A DNA stretch of 64,000 bases from NCBI GenBank assembly GCA_006384855.1, contig VCJN01000091.1, forward strand, positions 18,006-82,005. The letters are read 5' to 3'. The position numbers and the translations under genes are program-made. The notes beneath the pieces are model-generated. The model worked only from the letters and a program-made list of their open reading frames with translations. It was not told the origin of the DNA and ran no database searches. Within the stretch, counting starts at the first letter, position 1; every line of letters starts with the position of its first letter. Shown here in pieces: positions 12,331 through 24,600 of the stretch. The DNA is from Tetraselmis striata (lineage: Eukaryota; Chlorophyta; Chlorodendrophyceae; Chlorodendrales; Chlorodendraceae).

Positions 12331-14060
12331 TAATGACCCAGGTCATAACAACACATGCCAATGAGCGACGCGACGCAGGCACAAGAGCATCATCGGGTGT
12401 CGCGCGAGCCGCCGCGACCCCGCCAAGAACGTTGTCCGCATGCGCCATGTTGATGAGCAAGGAGAAACGGCGGCGCCACGCATAGAAGAGCTGGCCATTT
12501 TTGGCTAGTGAGTGTGCGTGTGGCTAGCTTTCGCGAGCTCCGCCGCCAAGGAAGCCTCATCGTGCGGAGCCAGCGAGCCGAACTCGGAGACGGCGAAGGG
12601 AACAAAGCGAAGCATGTCATCGGCGTTTCGGACACCCTCGCCATACTTCTGCATTTTGTGGTGCTTTGCGGCCCGCAATGCAGTCGTTGGATCCGAGCTT
12701 GACACGCCGAGGATAGGGGCAATAATCGTGGTATTAATGGTGGTATTATCGATAGCAACCGCGTTCCCGCGGATACCACCATACCCAAAAAGCCCAACAT
12801 ATCGGCCGGCCGGCCGTCGCTGCCCTTCGGAAGAGAAACAAGCACCGACGGGTCCGTGAGGATCTGGACACCCACGCCTAGGGCGGACTTAACGTCGTGG
12901 CAAACGTCGTCGGAAAGGCTATTAATGTGCCGCCTACTCATCATGTGCGACATGATTGGAGTCGCCCCCGGCCAGAGCAACGTGCCACGTGATCAGCGTA
13001 CGCGATAGCCCAGGCCGAAGGAGTGAACTCCACGCCAGCAGCCTCAAAACGGGCTAGCATGCCTTGTATCGAGAAGCATCAAAAAGCACAAATTAGAATA
13101 GGGCTCGCCGAGGGACGGGATAGGAGCCGCCGGAAGGCCGAATCGGCGGCAAGCGGCAATGCGGAACATGGAATCGTAGTACCGTGGGGAACACTCACGG
13201 ACTTCACCAAGGCGACCCTCACTTGGAGAATCATTCACCATGAACGCCGTCGCAGCGCGTAAGAGGCGGTCCCTGAAGCGGTTACTGTCGATGAAGGTCG
13301 TTTGCAGGCTTACACACAGCGAGCTTCGTGAAATGGTATGTGAGGATGCGGTGGCTTAGGATCTCCCGCACTTTCCGCATGGAATGCAAGGGGAAGTCTG
13401 AGTAATGTGGGATAGTTTGGAGGTCGGCCGCCGACGGAGCGCATAGTTCGCAGACGCCGGCTCAGCCCCATCGCCGAGCAACCAGCACGAGCAACGGGAG
13501 AGCGCTTGGAGGGTAGCAACTTTAGGGCAGAGGCCAATGGCCCCGATAGATTCTCGAGTACCCCGTCCCCACACTGCTCGTCAACGACACGCACGGGTAT
13601 GAGAAACACCTGACGGCTCGGAAAGGAACGCGCCGACGTCGCTCAGGGTGGAGTGTCAAGCACGGAGGAAAGTCGCCGGCGCTTGGCCAGTCACAAGGGG
13701 TGCAATGTCGACGTGGGGGGTATCTGCAACAACCACATTATCGCCGATGCCGAGGCCGCCGAACTGGACCGGGAGGGACAGTTGCGTGCGCATGGAGGGT
13801 GTATCCAAGAGGTTGGGGCTAAGACCCAAATGCCGGCGAGCGTTGAAAACGCGGCGGCGTCTGCATCTTCGAAGAAGGACGTAATGGTGTCGTCGCCATA
13901 CCATCTGAGCGGCCCAAGCCCCGAGGCGTGGAGCGGAGGTGGTGGCCGAAACGGCGGCCGCAAACTTGCAACAAGCGAGTAGCGGTTTGGGAGTCTGTGG
14001 AAGTGGTCGGCCAAACCGATAAGCCAGGAGCCAAATTGGTGAAGATGACATACACTTTTC
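12330..14060 (-). pseudogene. Decayed retroelement: reverse-transcriptase thumb and C-terminal tail
   Basis: Read on the minus strand, frames broken by several frameshifts give a series of motifs typical of the region after the polymerase domain of eukaryotic non-LTR-type RT proteins: LPVQFGGLGIGD (about 13750-13800), a RHINSLSDDV block and GRPADMLGFLG (about 12790-12930), then HHKMQKYGEGVRNADDM...FVPFAVSEFGSL (about 12540-12680). In intact relatives these correspond to LP..GGLGL, RHN.L.D, RPADVLLP and the K..KY...F.P..ETFGG tail. The polymerase catalytic region is absent and no single frame covers it, so this is a 5'-truncated relic, as usual for LINE-like insertions. Limits are approximate. 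Confidence 0.65.
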
Positions 14061-14221
14061 CAAATACTTGACACGATCCAGGACCTAAATACTGCTACTA
14101 TGCGACGATATATTATACAAATAATACATGTAGCATCGCGCCACATGCTAATATGGGTACGGTAGCATCGCGCGCGTACTAGCGACGTTCTGTGTAAAAT
14201 TACAGCACTACACCGGTCCTA

Positions 14222-14343
14222 CTCGCTTTTTGTTTTTCCCGCCTCCGGGACAGGACTGGCACCAGTGAAACCCTTCCAGGGTCTCTACGACGGCCGTTTG
14301 GGCAGCAATAAAGTTACCGAAAGCCAGGCGACGCTCCGTTATA
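14222..14343 (+). repeat. Solo copy of a dispersed element arm
   Basis: This stretch (GGGACAGGACTGGC ... GTGAAACCCTT ... TCTCTACGACGGCCGTTT ... GACGCTCCGTTATAG) is an imperfect copy, same orientation, of the right arm of the foldback element at about 29974-30090. It lies about 430 bp upstream of the REX1-B start codon. Confidence 0.8.
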
Positions 14344-14377
14344 GGTAGCAGATTACCTGATGTATAGTAGCAGCGCA

Positions 14378-14407
14378 GCAGGAATAGGGTCTAGACCCTA
14401 TTCCTGC
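14378..14407. repeat. 30-bp perfect palindrome
   Basis: GCAGGAATAGGGTCT followed by its exact reverse complement, centred on CTAG. Weaker complementarity (GTAGTAGCA versus TGCTACTAC) flanks it, so the sequence could form a long hairpin. It lies 370 bp upstream of REX1-B, next to the solo element arm. Confidence 0.85.
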
Positions 14408-14776
14408 CATGCCTGTAGTGCTACTACGTCGCCGACAGCAGCGGCAGATCGTCTGTAAAAGTTCGCCCCGGGATCGTCTGTGTTTCAGAACTCCCCGCAG
14501 TTCGCCCGTGTCGTCAGGTCGCCGAGACGGCGCCGGGTGCCCGCCAGAGCCTCCCGTCCACTCTTCTGGCCGGTCAGCACCTGCCATAAGGCGACGACGT
14601 GGTGAGAAGGAGCCGCAACCTCGCGCGGGAGGGCAGCAGCAGCGGCGGCGGACTGCTGATTTCTTTTTCTTCTCGGGGCCCTCATCTTCCGCCGCGCTTC
14701 GCCGACACGCCGCTGGCGCAGTAGCAGCCGCCGGGCGCGCGCGTGAAGATACCCCGGCCAGCGATCGAGGTGAGCT

Positions 14777-14921
14777 ATGGCGCCGTCTTCGGAACCGGAG
14801 GTGGCTGAGCAGCCCACGGACGCCAGCGAGGCGGAGCTGGTGGCGGAGCTGCTGCGACTGCAGGGGCAGCGCGCCCAATGCTATGCCGAGTTCGACAGGT
14901 GCCGCCTGCATCTCCCAACCT

Positions 14922-14959
<38 letters not shown>

Positions 14960-16704
14960 CTGTCCCCAGCGGCGGGAGAAGACTGCCACCACTGCGGTAA
15001 TACTTGCCTCCCACAGGCTCCCCCAACCTCCTCTAATGGTTCGCAAAGAGTGATGTCACTGCATCAGCACTGAGAATCACTTGCAAGGATCGGCTGCCGC
15101 TGTCCATCATGAGGCACAAACACGCATTAATTCTACTTTACTATAGATAGACAGAGCTCTGGCTACCACAGGCCCAGCCGGATTTCATGAAGGCGATGTC
15201 CGGTTGGCTACCTTATGCACACCCAATAGACGCCACCTCCGTGGCTCTGACGTGTACGTCCACTCGCTCTCCTCCGTCTACCAAGACACAGGACAATCTT
15301 GTCGTGTCAGCAATGGGCGTGGTTTGCCGCTTGCACTGCTGTCCTGTCAGGGCCGGGCGCAGGAGGCAGCGTTGGGGAGGTGAGGAGGTGGGGTGGTACG
15401 GCGGAGTGGCATGCCTGGAGTGGGTGCGCTGAGGTCATGCCATTGTGCTGCCGCTACCTGCTTGCCGGCGGGCGCAGGGAGTTCCGGGCGTACACACGGG
15501 TCACGGGCCCCGAGGCGGAGGCGCGTTATACGGCCGCGGTGCAGCGCTGCACCGCCGCGTTTGCCGACCTCTCGCGGGATGTCAACGCGGTGGAGGAGGC
15601 CATCAAGTCGGCGCTGGGGCAGCCACAGCTCGCCGCCGTCATCCGGGTGAGACGCATCGCACTGCACGCCGGGCAGGCGGGGACAGCACCTCCCATCCGC
15701 CGGCTGACCAAAGTGATGCACCAATAGATGGAATGCCCCTCAGCCCCCTGCATGCCATGGCTGGCCGGCCGACGACTCCCGCGCCTCTCGTCATGGTCTC
15801 CCCATCTGCATGCCACCCCGACAGTGCTGACGGCGCGGCACTGCTGCGCCTGCTCCCACAGGACATCCAGCAGCACGAGAAGATCAAGCTGGAGATGGTC
15901 CGATCCCCACCCCCCCCCTTCCAATGCTCCCAGGCTGCCAGGGCGAGTCAGCGCGAACATGCCCACCTGAGCAATGCGCCCTTGTTGCAACCCATTCTCC
16001 CCCCTCCCCGAATTCCCCCCCCCTACCCACATCCACCCCCTGAACCACACGCAGACCGCCACGCTGCATGTGCTGAAGAAGGCCAAGGCCGCAAAGGAGG
16101 CCGCGCAGGCGGAGGCGGGCGTCGACGGTGCGCAGGCTGCCATCACGGCGGAGGAGGAGGAGCCACCCCGCGCTCAGCCTCATGCGCATGGCGGTGCGTG
16201 CCCCATCACCCAACCAGCTCCAGCCTCAGCCCAGCCTGGGTTAGTCCAGCCCGGGTCAGCCCAGCGCAGCCTGAACTTTCAACGGGCTGAGCCTGCCCGA
16301 GACGCCGTGCTGCCAGGCTGCTGCGCGTGCGGGCCGCCACCGCCGGAGCCGACGGTGGAGGAGCTGGACGCCGCCATTGGCGAGGCCACGCAGGTGCGGG
16401 GTGGGATGGGGTGGGATTGGGGGGGGGGGGGGGGCGGTGGAGGGCGGAGGGGGATGCAGGGACGACTACAAGGCTCTGCGCCGTTTACCCAGTTTGCGCA
16501 ATGATGCACGATTGACCACCGGGGGGAGGGCAAGGCGTTGCTGTGGAAGCCCGCTGGCAGGTGGGAAAGCTTGCATTCCGGTGCGAGTTTGCTGACGTTG
16601 CATCCGCCTTGCCTTTACAAGGGCATACTGTGCCTGCGCGTGCGGATTCATGCAAACGCGTTGCTGCGACGACCCTTTATCTGGGGGTGTGTGCGTGCGC
16701 GCGC

Positions 16705-16776
<72 letters not shown>

Positions 16777-17142
16777 ATGTGTGTGTGTGTGTGTGTGTGT
16801 TTGAGCTGCCGGGGGGGGGGGGGGGGGGGGGGGGTCTGACAGCGGTAAAGTGTCACTCCCCTGCATCCCCGGTTGCCCCCGCTCCCTTGCGCCACCGAAG
16901 GTATCCTGGCGCAGCTCCAGTCTTCGAACAATAGACGAATATCGTCTTACAGCTCATGACCATGGAGTGTCCAGTAACCATCCTCGCGCACGTTTTTCCC
17001 TTTTTGGCCGCTTTTTACCACACGTGGATTGTCGCGGCATCGCCCGCGCAAACCATGGGCAACACCAAGCTGCGAGCTGCGCTACATGATGTCTGTCGTT
17101 ATCCTAGCCTGTGCCTACTCTATACTAGGCGCATGCGCGCAA

Positions 17143-17228
<86 letters not shown>

Positions 17229-17964
17229 ATAAGCGCAAACAAGCAAGCCCCGCGGGGGGGGGGGGGGGGGACACTCCAGGTATATAGCGAATTGGGGTAT
17301 GGGGATGCGCTGTCGCACCGGCCAAAACCCACGCGCCCAAAACCAAAGCGTGTCCGGCTTGCGACTGTTTGACAGTCCACGACATGTCCAAGCAAGGCGG
17401 AAACGGTGACAGTATGCATGCTGAAGGGGATCGCCGTACACAGGTCACATGCTAGAAGGCAGGGTGTGGCTACTTCACCTGGAAGTAAACATCACGGGCT
17501 CTGTGTTTCGGCTACATCAAACGGAGCCGTCGCCTGTCGCCTGTACTACCAACGCCAGCTAGGTCGGAGATGTTCAGCCACATCCGCAGGCGTGCAGTAT
17601 TCCGTGGCAGTCTTCGCCTGACACCGTACACACCGGTACTGCATCAGTACTGTTGCGATCGATCGGTTTCCTTCCTTGTGTCGATTTGCTGCGGGCACAC
17701 CGGTATATACAACGCGGCTATGGGTAGCACATTGCAGACGTACAATAAAATCAGGATGTAATACAAATGTATTATATCTAGCGTCAAATAAAACGCAGAC
17801 CCCCTGGCTACTGCTTATAACTGCATGGAGGCCAGTTTGGCGGATTGGCCGAGCTGTGTTCCTGACACAGACTGTACTTCCGGCCGCCGCAGAACATTCA
17901 AGGCGCGGTGGCGCACATCAACGAGATCCTGGAGGAGCTGCGCTACCTCGGGCAGGACGACTGA
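14777..17964 (+). CDS. REX1B: REX1-B (required for excision 1-B) DNA-repair protein
   Basis: Six exons: 14777-14898, 15478-15646, 15862-15897, 16055-16193, 16317-16393, 17893-17964; 615 nt, 204 aa, phases consistent throughout. The assembled protein matches the REX1-B/REX1BD family: an N-terminal helix with LQGQRAQCYAEFDREFRAY, a middle helix TAAFADLSRDVNAVEEAIKS, then QQHEKIKLEMTATL and the C-terminal signature HINEILEELRY. An Ala/Glu-rich spacer with PPPPEPT is inserted before the tail. REX1-B was identified in Chlamydomonas as needed for excision repair; its biochemical activity is poorly defined. The final intron is about 1.5 kb and packed with GT, GA and poly-G runs, whereas the other introns are 120-580 bp. 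The family call is from memory of the signature. Confidence 0.85.
14927..14954 (+). repeat. Poly-C run in REX1-B intron 1
   Basis: About 28 consecutive C residues on the sense strand, beginning about 28 nt after the 5' splice site. Confidence 0.95.
16691..17271 (+). repeat. Microsatellite cluster in the last REX1-B intron
   Basis: (GT)n at about 16703-16800 with one GCAT interruption, poly-G at about 16811-16834, a short (GT)n at 17144-17162 running directly into (GA)n to about 17225, and a second poly-G at about 17256-17270. An earlier poly-G is at about 16420-16433. All lie within one intron of the reconstructed gene. Confidence 0.95.
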
Positions 17965-18017
17965 CGCCGCCCGCAGCGGCGGGGACCAGCCCAGCGGCGG
18001 GCCATCAGCCGCGCCAC

Positions 18018-18022
18018 TGTAA
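18018..18022 (+). terminator. TGTAA polyadenylation signal of REX1-B
   Basis: TGTAA 54 nt after the TGA stop at 17962. The next gene is convergent and ends 640 bp downstream; in between I see no further gene. Confidence 0.5.
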
Positions 18023-18658
18023 TGCAATGCCGCCTTCGGCCCTGCCTGCCTGGCCCTCTCCCCCGCTCGGCCCACAGCCTCCGCAGGCTTCAGGGCGGCA
18101 CTCTGATGTCCGCCGTGCCGTGTGGGCGCAAAGCCCAGCGCGTTGCCCGCCGGCGACCAACAACCTAACTGCCCCAAAGGGGCAGCTGGGCGAGCGGCGG
18201 GCCGAGGTGAGCAGGGCCATGCCCTCCCCCCCCTTCTCCTTGCATCCGGTTCCGTCGATAGCAATGATGTGAAATACGATGGCGATTGTTAAAAGTAATA
18301 ACTCTATATATGTTAGCCTGATTGCTCAGGGTGGCGCGCGGGTGGGTAGGCGCAGAGTGTGCTGCCTGTCGGGGCTGCACCATTGACTCGCATCAAGAGC
18401 TGCCGCTTGCCATCGCTGCGACGCCGGGTGTGACAGCCCTATCCAGCAACTACTCAGCGCAACAACGAGGCATGTGTCCGCGCCTGCGGTCGCCTTTAGG
18501 CCAAAGCTGCTGCGGCAATGGATGCGCTACTCCATTCCGGCACCGCGGACTGTGGCTTGTGCGGCAGAGAGCGGTGGGTCGTCGGATAGGGGGCACCTCC
18601 TGCTGGTGCCCGAGGCGTCTCAAGTGGTGATGTTTCCCGGCCATACGCCCCCCCCAGC

Positions 18659-21600
18659 CTAGTTGCCGCCGCCCACGCGGTCCTCGATCTGCGCTTTCAT
18701 CTCCTGGAAAACCTGCAGTGCGCGCGCCGCGTGGGTACACATTGTCAATGCACAGCACAGCGCGGCATGGCGAGCGGCATCACACCGCCCACGGGCATCC
18801 GTCTCCCGGTGCCAAACCGACAAGCAATGGCGGCATCACTACATACGACCCCAACACGTGCCGCAGCACTGTCTTGCCATCCAATTTCCGGGAGCCGGCG
18901 TGGTGTTATGCGTGTTAGCGTCCTGGAGCCTGCTGTCCGGAGCCCGATGTTCGGACCATCGGTCTCCCTTGCAAGTGTTGGGAACCGAGCATGTGTGCAT
19001 GTGTGTCCCCAGGGGGGCGGGGGGCAGAGGCATGGCGCCGCTCACCTCTGCCCGCCACTCGGCCAGCTGCCCCTCCACCTCCTCCGTGATCGTCCCCCGC
19101 AGCGAGCTCTCCAGCGCCGCGGCCGCCTCCTCCGCCACCTTGAGCCGCTCCTCCAGCTCGCCCAGGCCGCCCTCCACGCCCTCCAGCAGATCGTTCTGCA
19201 CCTCCTTGCCCGCCTCGAGCTCCATCAGAATGTCCTGCCGCAGAAGGTCGACGACCGCCTCCGCCTGCACCGCCCCGTGACAGGCCGTGTCAGCTCCGCT
19301 GCACCTCGCTTGTGACACACCGTGGGCCAGGCGGCGGGCGCACGCCGGCCACAACTGCAGGGATGTCGCACCTGAGCGCGGTTGACCAGCTGCTCGCTGT
19401 CGGCAAAGTCCCGAAGCGTTTGCCCCACGCTGTCTGCCGTGATAGCCTTCGCCTCCAGCGCCCCCAGCCGCTCGCCCTGCCGCGCCAGCGCGGCCGCCTG
19501 CTCGCCCGTTGCCGCCTGCCGCCATCACGCAGCGCAGCGCTCAGCACCCGGGGCCGCGGGGAGCCACGGGCCGGTCGGCGTGTGTGATTGGGCCGGCCCA
19601 CCGCCCCGCCAGGGGCGCGCAGGCGTTGCGCACGGCGCAGCGGATTCCCGGTGGTGGCGCCCCACCTGCAGGCGCCTCAGCTCCTCCGGCTCAGCGGCAG
19701 CCGATGGTGCCTTCTCAGCCGGAGGTACTGCCGCCGCCGCCGACACAGACTCCATCTTGCTGCGCAGCTCTGCCAGCGCCGCCTGGTGCTCCTACCAACA
19801 GAGAGGAGCCCCGATGCCGGTGCTCAGCGACACCTCACTGCATGACTGCGGGGAAAGGACCGGAGAGGGGGGAGTGGGGAGTCATGCGGCAGGAGTCCCG
19901 GGTTCTTGCTGCCGCACCTCGAGCTGGCCCTTCATGACCGTCACGGCACCGGGCAGCGCCGCCACAGCTTCCAGTGTGGCCCGCGAGCCGCTCATGGATG
20001 CCCTCTCCGCGCCGCCCGCTGCCTGCTCGCTGGCCTTCAGGCCCTGCACCTCCGCCTCGAGGGCGCTGCCGTTGCCGGGGGGAGGGCCCAGTCCGAGCGA
20101 TCAGAGCACGTATGACCGGACCTCAGCAGAGCTTGCTTTGACGATTGCGGCCAGACAACCACGCGCTGGCAACGTGTATGAGTTCGCAAGGAGCGATAAT
20201 GGAAAACGACCCCTCCTATCTTGATGTGGCAATGGCGTCGTTTCACGCCATGGGGGGCGAAGAACACGTTTCACATGTCTACGCTTGGCGCGCTGGCAGA
20301 TTGATGAGAGGGAGGAAGAGGGAGGCATGTTGCCGAGAATCAAAGCACCGTGTTCACCAGGGGCGTGGCAGGGCGCCGCATGGGTGTCCGTCTCACCCGG
20401 CCCTCATCACCAGCTCCTCCAGCTGCCGGGTGGCCGCATGCGCGCGCGCCTCGGCCTCCTTCACGCGGCCCTCCGCCGCCGCCTCGAGCGCAGCCACGTC
20501 CCGGCCGAGCCGCTCGTTCAGCTGGCCCACCTGCGCGGTGGCCACCTGCAGCGCCGACTCCGCCATGGCGCCCGCCTGCTGCTGCGCCTGGCGCAGCTCC
20601 CCCAGCTCCCCCTCCACCCCGCCCAGCCGGCCGCTCACCGCCGCCATCCCTTGCGCCAGCCCCTCCACGCGCGCGGCCAGCTCTGGCGCCAGCGCCCCCG
20701 CCGCGCTGGTGCCCCGCTCCGCTTGGGCGTCCAGCTCCTCCAGCCGCGCCTGCACGGCCTCCATGTGCGCCGCCACCTCCTTGTCCGCCCCGCGCCGCCC
20801 GGCCGCCTCCGCCTCCAGCGGCCCCAGCCGCGCCTCCAGCTCGCTCAGCGTCTCCTCGAACCCCTCCAGCAGCTCGTTCTGGTTGGACGTGCCCGCCTCC
20901 AGGTCCGTCGCCACCCCGGCGCGCAGCGCCCCCATCTCGCTCCACACCTGCACCCGCAGGAACACCGCCCGAGCCGCGTCAGCCATCCGAGCCAGGACCG
21001 GCGGTTAAGCGGACCCGGCACGCGCCCATACCCACTGCAGCCACAGAGAGCTGACAGTGTGTCTGCACGGGTGCCAGCGCGGTCCGAGGAATTCCAGCAG
21101 TAATGAAAGTTGTCGGTTTCGTTGGGTACGTGTGGCGATGTCGTCACAAACGCACAACAAAAAGCAAGATAACCCGGTGAATACAGGATGCCGAAAGTTT
21201 CTTGTGCACTCTCCCTAACGGCCGCCTCACTTGTAGGGTGGAGGGACTTGGCGCCAACTCTATGCTAGCGCATACATAATACCGTTGACAGATAAGTATA
21301 CACATTAGTACTTGCCGGGTTTGCGCTCAAGAGCCGAGGATATTGTACCCAAGCTGAGAACGTGAGACCTATCGCCACCCTGGGCGAAATGTGTTTGGTA
21401 GCAACCCGTGTCAACAGCGCTTTCGCGCATGACGCAGCGTACACAGCCAGCTATGGGCTGCGCGCCCACCTGCCGGACAGCCGCGCGCAGCTCCTCCAGC
21501 TCCTCGGCATCCGGCGGCGCCGGCCGCCCAACGAGCTCCGCCAGCCGGGCAGAGAGCGCATTGACCTGCCCCTCCGCGGCCGCCAGCCGGCCCTCCACTC

Positions 21601-24600
21601 CTGCGAGGCGCTCGTCGTGCCGGGCGCCCACGGCGTCGGCGCCCGCTTTGGCCGCCGCCTCCACCGCCGCCTTGACCGCCTCCGCGCCGCCCTCCAGCCC
21701 AGCCACCCGGCTCGACAGCTCCTCCAGTCTGCCCCCCGCTGCGGACGCCGACGCCTCCATGGCCCCAACCCGCCCGGACAGCTCCCCCGCGCGGCTCTCT
21801 GCCGCCTCCTGCGCCCCCAGCACTGCAGTCACGAGCTCCATCTGCCGGCAGCGGGGACGGGGGTCATTCCCACCGGCAGCCAGCCACTGCACCAATGGCC
21901 ATCCAGGCGGCTGGCAACTTGTATAGTTTGGATTCATTGTGACGTACCCAGCCCATCCGCGGACATAAGTAAACACACAAGGAAAGCAGCGCAAGGCATG
22001 CGGCAACAACACATGCAGCGATGGAACTATACACGATCATCATCGCGCTATACCATATCTTGTAGATCACAGGGCTCAAATAAGGGACGTCCCGACAAAC
22101 CACCAGTCTGCCAGCGAGTCATTCAGCGCTACACTCCTCCTCCTGAGATATTGCGCTTGATGAAATTAAGCCTCATCATAGACGACGGGCTGCACAAGTG
22201 GCGGACCTCAGGGCCCAAGGCACTGGATTTGGAGTCCTCTTTTTTTCGTAGCCCTGTCTACTCGCCAGATTCATATAAAGTCAAGGCCAGTCGGCATTTT
22301 ATGGCCATACCCCCCCCCCCCCCCCCCCGCCCACACACATACACACAATATAATATACTAAGAATGCATATATATATGGGTTTTACACATACACTTATAT
22401 ACATATACATATACATATGTCTGTGTATGTATATTATGCTTTAGATTTCTGTGGGCTCAAGCCAGTCACCGCACTCACCTTCATTGCGTCCTTGGCCCCC
22501 TCCATCGCCGCCACCCTGTCCGCCAGCTCCCCCACCAACGCCGTTGAGCCGCCCTCCCCGCCTTCCACCGCCCCCAGCCGTCCAGCCAGCTCGCCCAAGC
22601 GATCCTCCACCGCCTCCACCGCCGCCAGGCACTCGGCCCGCACCCCCGCGGCGCCAGCGCCGCCCTCCACAGCAAGCAGGCGCGACGCCAGCTCGCCCAG
22701 CTTCCCCTCCGTCGACTCCTTGGAGCCCCCCACCGCGGCCATGCACTCTGCGCGGACGTCTGACGCCGCGGCAGCCGCGGCCGCGGCGCTATCCTCCACA
22801 GCCGCCACGCGCGCCGTGAGCTCCGCGAGCTGGCCGTCGGACAGCTTGGAGCCGGCCTCCGCCGAGGCCCGTAGGTCCGCCACCGCCGCCTGCACGCCAG
22901 GGAGGCCGTCCACGGTGGCCTGCAGCCCGGCCACGCAGGCGGCCAGGCTGGCGCAGCGCTCGCCAACGGCGTCCACCGCCGCCCCGAGCGCCGCCTCCCG
23001 CACGCCCGCGTCCGCCTCGGCGTCGGCGACCCTGGCGCCCAGCGCGGCCGACGCGGCGCCCAGCTCCTCGCGCAGCCCCGCCAGTCCACCCATCTGCTCC
23101 GTAGGGCCGCTGAGCCGCCCCTCCAGGCCGCCCAGCCGCCCCCCCAGCTCCTCGCGAACCTGCAGCCCAGCCCAGGCAACAATCAGCAACCGGAATGCAG
23201 ACGCCCGGCATGCTACCACTGCCTCTGCCTGTGCCCGCAGAGAATGCCCGAGGCGGCATTCCCCTGCAAACCTAGATAACCATAGGTCGTAGTTACCATC
23301 ATACCTCATGTTATACATAACGACATCATCCTAGGTTTGGTTTCCTCATTCCTAGTTCCGGGTGCCGGCGCACTTATAAGAAACTGGTGATATATTAAGA
23401 GACTTTCCAGGGGTGCGTGACGGCGCTTTCTTAGTATCGTAGCATATTCGTTATTCACTCGTTTGGTTTTAGGTGGGCAAAAGGCTTTCATGTGCAAAAT
23501 AAAGCATGCTTCTTAGGCAGTGTGTCGGCGCCTGTTGTATAGGTACGGTAGCGTAAATATACTATTAGCGGGCTTGGTGGCGGTGCAGCTAGCAAGGCCA
23601 GCACAGTCTGCGCCCAGTGCACATCCGCCTCGTCATGCTGCCGGCAAAATGACAGCTCTGACGGCTCGATGACAACCCATTTGTGCCTCCAATTCCAGTA
23701 CACGCTCATTCATGCAGGTCTCGGCAGGCAGGCGGGCAGGCGAGCGGGCGGACGGGCTCCACCTGCGCCGGGCCGCTCTCCGCCACAGCGCTCAGCGCCG
23801 CCATTTCCTCCGCCACCGCCAGCCTGGCGCTCTCGCTCGCCTCCAGCAGGCGCTGCAACTCCGCCTCCAGGCCAGCCAGCCGCTCCTGCAGGGCCGCCTC
23901 TGCGGCCGCGGACGCCGCCGACGCCGCGGACGCCGCCTGCGCCGCCTCTGAGCGCAGCGCGGCTGCCGTTGCAGCGAGCTCGGTGCCGAGGGCGGCGCCC
24001 TCCTCCTTGTTGGCCTCCTGCAGGCCGCAGTGCATAGGCAGCGCATGAGAAAGCTGCCCGTTCCCAGCCAGCGACTAGTACCATCGCGGCTGTGGAAATC
24101 TGTGGGCAGCAGCACGGCACGGCACAAAGGCAAAGCCTCATGCGTTGTGCAAGCTGTGCGATGCAATGGCGAGGAGCTAGATAGATCTCTAGGGGATGCA
24201 GGCACCCAGGCATTGCGGGGCCCTGCGTTCCCGAGGTCGTACCACAGCGCCGTTGACGTCGGCCCGTAGGGCGTCCAGCTCCGACTCGAGGCGCTCCGTC
24301 AGGTCCACCAAGTCGGTGGTCAGGCGGTCCACGCCCACCTCGCGCGCCTCTACCTCCTGCTCCAGCACCTCCATCACCCGGGCCATCCGCTCCTCGGCGT
24401 CAGTCGCCACCTTGGCGCGCAGCGCCTCGCTTGCGGCACCGAGGCCCTCAATCTTGGCGCCCGCCTCTTCCAGCAGCTCGAACAGCTGGTCAACCTCGTC
24501 GCGGAGAGCCCCCTCCAGCGAGGCCTCGATGGCCTGCGTGCGGGAGGTGGTGTTGCCCAGCTCCTCCACCACACCCTCCAGCATCTCATCCAGCGCTGTC

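Noticed and set aside
13023..13982. Plus-strand frames in the retroelement relic
   Set aside because: Only the minus strand gives collinear RT-tail motifs.
16538..17448. Open frames of Cys-Val, Thr-His, Arg-Glu and Ser-Leu repeats
   Set aside because: They are translations of GT, GA and homopolymer tracts inside a REX1-B intron.
20285..23292. Long plus-strand open frames rich in Ser/Ala/Pro/Arg
   Set aside because: They are antisense shadows of the GC-rich coiled-coil exons; the minus strand has consistent splice sites and heptads.
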